From Palaemon carinicauda (lineage: Eukaryota; Arthropoda; Malacostraca; Decapoda; Palaemonidae), in assembly GCF_036898095.1 (NCBI RefSeq), contig NC_090766.1:31185472-31249471 (forward strand): 64,000 nucleotides of DNA, given 5' to 3'. The position numbers and the translations under genes are program-made. The notes beneath the pieces are model-generated. The model was not told the DNA's origin, made no database searches, and was given only the letters and a program-made list of their open reading frames with translations. This document shows, piece after piece, positions 57,989 through 64,000 of the stretch (positions are counted from its first letter, which is position 1; every line of letters starts with the position of its first letter).

Positions 57989-59080
57989 TTTATTACATCA
58001 AGTAACGTAGTAGTAGAAGTGCGAATGCAAGCAATTTTTCTCCCAGAGAATAACGTCACTAGCTTAAAAAGCGCCATTTCAAGGTTTGCTGTCTCATTAG
58101 ATGAATTGCTCAGAAGACATTTTCATTTGACTACAGAGAGTTCGCTTAGATCGACACTAAAAGTTGCAGAGATGCTATCTGATGACTTGCAAAATAAGAC
58201 TTACGAGACAGAATCTTTGGCTCGTGACCTTTTGATGTGGACTGTAGGACATGAAAATAAAGAGAGACGTAACCTGTTTATTTTTGCTGCACTAAACATC
58301 TTTGGGTCTATTGCAAGTTTAGGTTTAGGAATTTCCAATTGTCTTAGGATTAGTAATCAAAATAAGAAAGTTAAGTTCTTGGCTCATGAAGATGAATTGA
58401 TTATGTCAGAACTAAGGAATCAGTTAGCTTCAATCAATCAAATTATGAGTTTAGTAAATGAACATTCAAGTAGTATTAATCAGATTATGGAAGTACAGGA
58501 TTTGTTGGCAACGTTAACGTATTATGATTCAAAAATAGATCACATGCATAACAGAATTGCACATTTCATTGAGAAATCAAAAGATTATGTAGAAGCCATC
58601 ACGTTAGCAACTATAAGGTGTACTGTCACCCCATTTGTTGCCAATAAAATACTTAAAGTTAATTGTGGAGAACGGACGGGAGAAACTAGGCTATATTCCT
58701 TTGTTAGACGCACGTAGGTTAGAATTTTATTACAGCCTAATTACAGTAAGCGTTGAAAATAACAGGATTATGATTACAATAACCTTTGATTCTTCTGATG
58801 CCTGGCAATCTTACAGGATATCACCATTTCCGACTTTCATGACGAATCACTCAAATCCAGTAATATCCAGTTTGACAGGACACGTATTGATTTCCGCAGA
58901 CAAGGAAACATATACGGTCATTAAAGACTTAAATCAATTAACTCACTGTTCAGACGCAATGGATAGAAAAATATGTACAGCTGACTCATTTGAATTCCAT
59001 AAAAACTTAATGGATTCATGCGAGTTAGGTACAGTGCTAGATGGTGCTCTCTCCCATACAAGTGAAAATTGTCTGGATGA
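57989..59080 (+). pseudogene. env: env middle segment, copy B
   Basis: Copy of 43726-44817 with the same frameshift; visible differences are one Ile/Met change (DHIHN to DHMHN) and one Ile/Thr (ELGIV to ELGTV). Same dibasic site, hydrophobic stretch and helical region. Ends at GATGA (59076-59080) before Mag-B. Confidence 0.7.
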
Positions 59081-61620
59081 TATGATGTATGGATGTTTAG
59101 GTAGGAAGTTCTATTAACCATAATAATTACCTGGAACAGAGATGAATAAGTGATAGTAATTATTTCTCAGCTGATCCCATCTTCGTTGATATGTTCTTGA
59201 TGGATAATAATACGTTGGTATTATAAAATACAACTTTAATGTATAAAAGACTACATTATGAACTTCACTTTGTGACAGCTGACTCTCAAGTGTATATGGA
59301 GCGTCTTACACAAATCTCACAAACCAAAACATTAAGGGGGAGGAGACTGTTATGTTTCAAAACTAAAATTGCCTTTGCGTTCTTTACTGTACCTATTTTA
59401 TCTTCAAATACGTCTTGAAACTCTGATAGGATATCATCCATAGACATTTCATTTTTGTTTTCATCTTGTCTACCTGCAACCTTCAAAATACTAGGCCAAT
59501 CTAACTTCAAATACTGTAGCCAATCTAAACCTAGCAAAGTTTGTCCATTACCTTTTACTACTGTTAAAGGCATTCTCTCTAATTTCTGTTCTTTGTACTG
59601 TACTTCTACGTTCGAAGCACCTATTACCTGAATATCAAAACCATTATAACTTTTCAAATCTCTATTTGTACCTTCTAATAACAAATTAGGAATGCCTTTA
59701 GCCATTTTCTCAGACATAATTGATACATCGGCTGCTGTGTCAACTTGCATCAAAATTGGTTTACCATTTATGATTACTTCTACCATGATATGTTTCTTTG
59801 CACCTTTATTGACTGAATTTATGTGAAACGCAAAATCAGTTTCTGAACTAACCTGATTATCATGAACATTTTCCTCATTATTCTCTTGACCCATAGTATC
59901 AACTGTAGCATTTATTTTCTTTGCGTACTGTTTAGGAAATCTACAAGCAGTTGCAAAATGACCTAGCTTTCTGCAATTCTGGCATGTCTGTCCAGTAGCA
60001 GGGCATTTCTTTGCTTCGTATGCAAGATGATCAGTTTTACCACACCTAAAACACTTGGGTTTTTCCTGTTGTTTCTGTGAATAAGCCTGATTCTGATATT
60101 TATGAACATTAGTGTTAGGCACTTTTCTATGACTAGGCTTTGACATATTCCTTCTCTGATTCTCATTGGTTTTCCACTTAGAACCTATTGTATTAATTTT
60201 AGAATTTTCCATTCTATTGCTTGTAGAACTACCTATTATGTGACTTTGCCTATTTGATGTTTCTAAAGCTCTGCCTGTTATCAATACCTTTTCTAATGTT
60301 AAATCTTTATCTTGCAATAATTTCTTTCTTAGCTCTTCTGATGTGCAATGTGCAATTACTTGATCTATGATAACATTCTCTAACTTTAGAAATTCACATG
60401 AAACAGCTAAATTCTTTAGTCTAGTCACAAATGCATCTAAACTTTCATTTTCTTTCTGATAAGCTTGCGCTGAAAACTGGTATCTTTCAAAAAATTTATT
60501 GACTTGAGGAGCAAAATATGTGGTAAGAGCCTTAATTGCAGCTTCACTTGTGTCATCTGTAGGCTGCAAAGTCTTAAACACTTCCCGAACTTCCCTACCT
60601 GCTGTATGAAGTAATAATGCCTTCTTTTGTGCATCCTTCATGTTCCCTAATGCTTCTAAATAAATCTTAAATTCCTCACACCACTGTTGCCATCGTGTTG
60701 CAACAGAATTAGGCTCAGCAGTGACGCTGAAACCTGGTGGCGGTTCGATATTAAAAGGCATTTTGTTTGCTTACCTTGTGGTAGGTTAAGTTGCTATTCT
60801 GCAGTCACAAGTATACTTCCTACCTACCCAATTTAAATTTCACCCTTTTGTGTATTTGATGAAATTCCTATTCTGCTGATGGTAAAATCTTCATTGGGCG
60901 ATTTTACTCTTGTTTTCCGACGTAAATAGACCTTCTCTTGTGCTGGCCGTCTTTGTACATAGGCTCCAATGCTTCTCCCTGCTTGCTTCTCCCTGCTTGT
61001 CCGTCGTCCTCAATCGTCGCCAAAATATGATGTATGGATGTTTAGGTAGGAAGTTCTATTAACCATAATAATTACCTGGAACAGAGATGAATAAGTGTTA
61101 GTAATTATTTCTCAGCTGATCCCATCTTCGTTGCCAAAATATGATGTATGGATGTTTAGGTAGGAAGTTCTATTAACCATAATAATTACCTGGAACAGAG
61201 ATGAATAAGTGTTAGTAATTATTTCTCAGCTGATCCCATCTTCGTTGATATGTTCTTGATGGATAATAATACGTTGGTATTATAAAATACAACTTTAATG
61301 TATAAAAGACTACATTATGAACTTCACTTTGTGACAGCTGACTCTCAAGTGTATATGGAGCGTCTTACACAAATCTCACAAACCAAAACATTGCTAAACA
61401 AAAGAGCATCGCTCTGAAAAGACTTAAATCCTACTCCAGCATAAATCATAAAGAATCATATCTTATCTGAGGTAACCAACAAATGTTTGAATCCTAATAC
61501 CAAAACAAATCATTACTCTTATGATCAAAGCATAACATGTCTTATTCATGCAATATGATGCAATGTTGTGCAATACCTGAAACACTTGAATATAGTACAT
61601 TGTTACAATAATACATAACA
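59081..61620 (-). mobile_element. Mag-B, copy B: inverted, gutted, without DIRS
   Basis: 2540 bases flanked by GATGA (59076-59080, 61621-61625). Minus strand: complete 5' LTR (61620 down to about 61235), U5 units, leader, gag-protease, deletion scar with inverted polypurine/LTR-start scrap (about 59328-59354), truncated 3' LTR. It shows the site before the DIRS insertion. Confidence 0.9.
59286..60761 (-). CDS. gag: Mag-B gag-protease, intact frame
   Basis: 491 open codons from MPFNIEPPPGFSVTAEP. Order: capsid-like part (TRWQQWCEEFKIYLEALG at about 23-40, SLDAFVTRLKNLA), basic linker, two zinc knuckles CFRCGKTDHLAYEAKKC and CQNCRKLGHFATAC, retropepsin with QVDTAADVSIMS and LLGLDWLQYLK, then the linker to RT (AILVLK), after which the deletion scar supplies a short foreign tail. 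Gag and protease are fused in one frame. Protease active site is D-T-A. This is the best-preserved mag gag in the window and shows which bases are lesions in the others. Confidence 0.92.
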   Translation of the reverse strand: MPFNIEPPPGFSVTAEPNSVATRWQQWCEEFKIYLEALGNMKDAQKKALLLHTAGREVREVFKTLQPTDDTSEAAIKALTTYFAPQVNKFFERYQFSAQAYQKENESLDAFVTRLKNLAVSCEFLKLENVIIDQVIAHCTSEELRKKLLQDKDLTLEKVLITGRALETSNRQSHIIGSSTSNRMENSKINTIGSKWKTNENQRRNMSKPSHRKVPNTNVHKYQNQAYSQKQQEKPKCFRCGKTDHLAYEAKKCPATGQTCQNCRKLGHFATACRFPKQYAKKINATVDTMGQENNEENVHDNQVSSETDFAFHINSVNKGAKKHIMVEVIINGKPILMQVDTAADVSIMSEKMAKGIPNLLLEGTNRDLKSYNGFDIQVIGASNVEVQYKEQKLERMPLTVVKGNGQTLLGLDWLQYLKLDWPSILKVAGRQDENKNEMSMDDILSEFQDVFEDKIGTVKNAKAILVLKHNSLLPLNVLVCEICVRRSIYT

Positions 61621-62136
61621 GATGAGCTTTATCCCTTTGACAATAATGAGTTCAATTGCAGACTGAACAACGGCTCGTGGATACGATACGACAAGGCCGG
61701 CTTCAATGTATCATGACCGGACGGATCCACGTCCTATTCCCAAATCTTCGTTGCAGCAGATGGTTGTATCGGGACATCCCCTAATTCCATGGTGAAAGGG
61801 ATAAAAACCATCATCAGAGAACGAGCCTACTTCGCGAACTTCACGTGGTCAACAACGGTTCCATCATTACCTCTCACATACAACAAACAGGTAGCCAAGC
61901 GGTTGATGAAATTGATCGAGATGGACCAAATGTCACCGACTTATAAAGAATTTTTTCACCCCAAACTACTAGTAGGAACAGTTGTGACGGTGATGATATT
62001 TATCGCCGTTAACATCTTTGTTTGGCGTAGGTTAAGGAACAGTTTGCAGCTCAAACAGAACGTTTTGCCATGTTCAGACAAAACTCCTTATTTAATCAAT
62101 TTAAAGCCATTTGAAAGTGGCCCCTTCATTCGCTAA
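61621..62136 (+). pseudogene. env: env, third segment with membrane anchor
   Basis: The C-terminal end of the env-like gene: in-frame TGA near 61705, then an open frame from 61789 to 62136. A hydrophobic stretch of about 20 residues (LLVGTVVTVMIFIAVNIFVW, about 61969-62028) followed by WRRLRN and a tail of about 35 residues is a typical membrane anchor with short cytoplasmic end. The whole env (three segments) would be about 580 residues, within the usual range of errantivirus env. Not expressible as it stands. Confidence 0.75.
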
Positions 62137-62361
62137 AAGGAGTAAAATTGCCTTGGAATAGCGTTGTGTACGAAAAGCAGTTAGTACGCTAGTAATATGT
62201 AATTGAACAGACTATAGAACATTTGCATTTTTAAAAAACATTTTAGAAAAACATTTAAAAAATAAATCATTTTTTTCGGCATCTAATAGAATATATAAGC
62301 CGGAATGTTATAAGAAAAGAAAAAAAAACAGAATCTATGGGCATCTAATAAAATATATAAG

Positions 62362-62425
<64 letters not shown>

Positions 62426-62858
62426 GAAACCGTGGTACGTGTACGTACCAGGAATTCGTGTTTGTGCACTAAAATTGAATCTTTACCAAGGTAACAAATA
62501 TTTTTATTAATTACCGTATTGTAATAATCTATATTTCTGACAAAGGTAACAATTATTCTTTAACAAAGTTACCGAATCATATGTAAATCAGTATTTTTTT
62601 TTGGTACCATATAATCATTTGCTAGCAATGTACCATATATGTGATCTGTATTTATCATGCAATTTTTCTTTGCTTTGGTAATATCTTTTCATATGCATTA
62701 TTGTTATTATTTTTTTTTTAATGTGCCTATTTTTCATCCTCATTTGCTTATGGTTAAAGTTAAACAAAGAATAATACATATATCCAGTTACACTCCTAGT
62801 AAACATATTTTGGCATGTTGTTAAGTTTTTTTAAAATTGAGATAGCTGGCCGAGCTGA
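62137..62858. other. Outer element 3' untranslated stretch
   Basis: Between env and the 3' LTR. A short repeat GGCATCTAATA(G/A)AATATATAAGCC occurs at about 62278 and 62339, and a (TA)n tract at 62365-62421. The usual strong polypurine tract before the LTR is not evident (GAGATAGCTGGCCGAGCTGA). Confidence 0.6.
62365..62421. repeat. (TA)n microsatellite
   Basis: Uninterrupted alternating TA in the 3' untranslated part of the outer element. Confidence 0.95.
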
Positions 62859-63328
62859 TGTAATAATCATATATTACATGTTTAAAACACATGACGTAAT
62901 ATGTCATTGTGGAAGTAGAAGCTAGCGTGGGAAGTGCTGTAGTCAGACAGTTCATAACAGGATGCGATTAGCAGGTCTCAGCAATGTAACATTTTTATGA
63001 AGCATAAACACAAATATAAACCGTGTGAGAGTTGTGTCGCCACCAGATGCAGGTGTCTTCCTATACTAATGATTAGTTTACATTTTGTGTTTAAATGCTG
63101 AGATAACTGACTATACGATATCTGTGATATCGATATTTTAGCCAGTTCTTATCAATACTTCATATGGAATGGTCATCCGACCAAACCAGCTATACTACTG
63201 TGATGGAGATGTTAACACTGTTGTTTTTAGAGAATAAACCATTTTAAAGTTAACTTGATTGACTTTACTTGAAGATGTAACATCCCAACAAACATACTCA
63301 ATGTGTGTTAACAACAGTAGCACACTAA
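62859..63328 (+). repeat. Outer element 3' LTR
   Basis: TGTAATAATCATATATTACATG to GTAGCACACTAA, 470 bases, followed by TAAATA (63329-63334). Ten substitutions and one 2-base indel from the 5' LTR by eye. Confidence 0.9.
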
Positions 63329-63334
63329 TAAATA

Positions 63335-64000
63335 TGAGTATTTATCAAAGAAAATCTTTAACCAGACGCAAAGGGCCCAACTATCATTTTTGTAGATCCC
63401 CTCCTTTGAAAGCTGCAATTCCTCAAAGTGGCACAGGTTTAATTATTCATAAGTCTATAAAATGTGAAACCATCCTCTTTTTTACACCACTACAGCTATT
63501 TTCTGATAGAACACGATCGGAAAAAAATTATTTTATGCTCACTATATCTTGAACCATATTTAGAACTTTTCCTCTTAGACCATGCTGGGAATCTAAGAAG
63601 TCTTAGACTTTCTGACCTCCAAGACCTGATCAATCAGCTCCATGACCCTTTTACTTTAGTGGGGGATTTTAATGCAAAGTATATCTTATGGGTTGGAAAT
63701 GCGTGTGATACTTGTGGTGATCTTGTTGAAGAATTAATCGACAACAGTGATCTATTACTAATGAATGATGGTTGCTAAGCACTTCGCTCATGTAGCAAGT
63801 ACTGACAAATATTCCTCAACATTTCAACAAAATAGAGCAACAACATCTGTTCTTCTTGCTGCTTCCTCCAATAATAAAGCTTTTAACTTATCTTTCAATA
63901 TATAGGAAATGCAAAATGGTAGCTCTAGCTCGTCTTTGACTGTCCCAGGTGAGGATGGCATCCGATATGAAATGATTTCACATCTCCTAGTGGATATCAA
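63335..64000 (+). pseudogene. LINE endonuclease (APE type), truncated
   Basis: Non-LTR retrotransposon endonuclease. 63370-63550 in one frame (SGTGLIIHKSIKCE, RTRSEKNYFML), then 63464-63778 in another, with the hallmark LVGDFNAKYILW and LVEELIDNSDLLLMNDG, typical of Jockey/I-like endonucleases. After TAA 63776-63778 the sequence jumps to a reverse transcriptase start (PGEDGIRYEMISHLL, about 63946-63995), so the part between them is shortened or shifted. The window ends inside RT. It hosts the env-bearing element. Confidence 0.8.

Larger units (their letters stand above)
56450..61948. repeat. Tandem duplication, copy B (no DIRS)
   Basis: Second copy of the 5.5-kb block, starting GTATGGTGGCC (as 42187). 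It ends at TTATAAAG (61948), where env continues to its true end. Junction homology is at most one base (G), so the duplication did not arise between long repeats. Confidence 0.95.
31859..63328 (+). mobile_element. Env-bearing, errantivirus-like LTR element (outer element)
   Basis: Outer layer of the nested stack. LTRs 31859-32330 and 62859-63328 (472 and 470 bases) differ by ten substitutions and one 2-base indel by eye, and TAAATA lies outside both ends (31853-31858, 63329-63334). Internal order: leader with tandem repeats, gag, protease, RT-RNase H, integrase, then an env-like gene behind a splice acceptor. That order and the presence of env are those of errantivirus-type Ty3/gypsy elements. 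Stripped of Mag-2, Mag-B, the tandem duplication and DIRS it would be about 9 kb. Several frameshifts and stops show it is defective. Confidence 0.85.

Overview
Eukaryotic repeat DNA. I see no host protein-coding gene, tRNA, rRNA or CRISPR array; almost everything recognisable is a transposable element or a simple repeat. The element mix (complete DIRS1-like retrotransposon, mag-like and env-bearing Ty3/gypsy elements, Tc1, mariner, pogo/Tigger and hAT transposons, LINE fragments), very long GA, TA and poly-A/T runs, and a TTGACC-rich repeat of a type common in marine invertebrates suggest a decapod crustacean. The organism call is inference.

Layout 1-31 kb, mostly old elements. A gypsy integrase tail with its 3' LTR (3-1137). 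A decayed pogo/Tigger gene on the minus strand (2508-4746). A Tc1 element with both terminal repeats, sitting inside a (TA)n tract (6642-8077). A decayed mariner (8391-9245) next to a decayed minus-strand gypsy pol (9300-12680). A two-unit TTGACC repeat (13225-13860), a MITE-like palindrome (14177-14371), a solo LTR (14536-15021), an 18-unit G-rich minisatellite between (GA)n and (CT)n arms (15283-16186), and a LINE reverse transcriptase (18180-19160). A hAT transposase is split by a mag-like gypsy element, Mag-C (20303-29685), which itself carries two insertions (23546-25997 and 26792-28319). A further gypsy RNase H/integrase fragment follows (30220-30949).

Layout 31-64 kb, a nested stack. 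The outermost host is a LINE (about 31660-31852 and 63335-64000). Into it went an env-bearing, errantivirus-like LTR element (31859-63328; LTRs 472 and 470 bp; flanking TAAATA). Its env gene was hit by a mag-like element, Mag-2 (38316-43720; 5-bp duplication ACGTT), and by a second, inverted and internally deleted mag relative, Mag-B (5-bp duplication GATGA). A block running from the Mag-2 integrase into env was then duplicated in tandem (42187-56449 and 56450-61948). The first copy alone carries a complete, apparently young DIRS element of about 8.77 kb (47006-55771) with identical-looking inverted repeats, the diagnostic internal complementary region, and intact gag, RT-RNase H and tyrosine recombinase frames. 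LTR divergence read by eye (about 2.1% outer, 1.65% Mag-2) and the nearly identical tandem copies agree with this order.

The points most worth following are the env-bearing element with its splice acceptor; the PBS-like/U5 tandem units that recur at the 5' end of three mag subfamilies; a stop codon shared by all mag integrase copies; and the tandem duplication with and without DIRS, which could be real or an assembly of two haplotypes.
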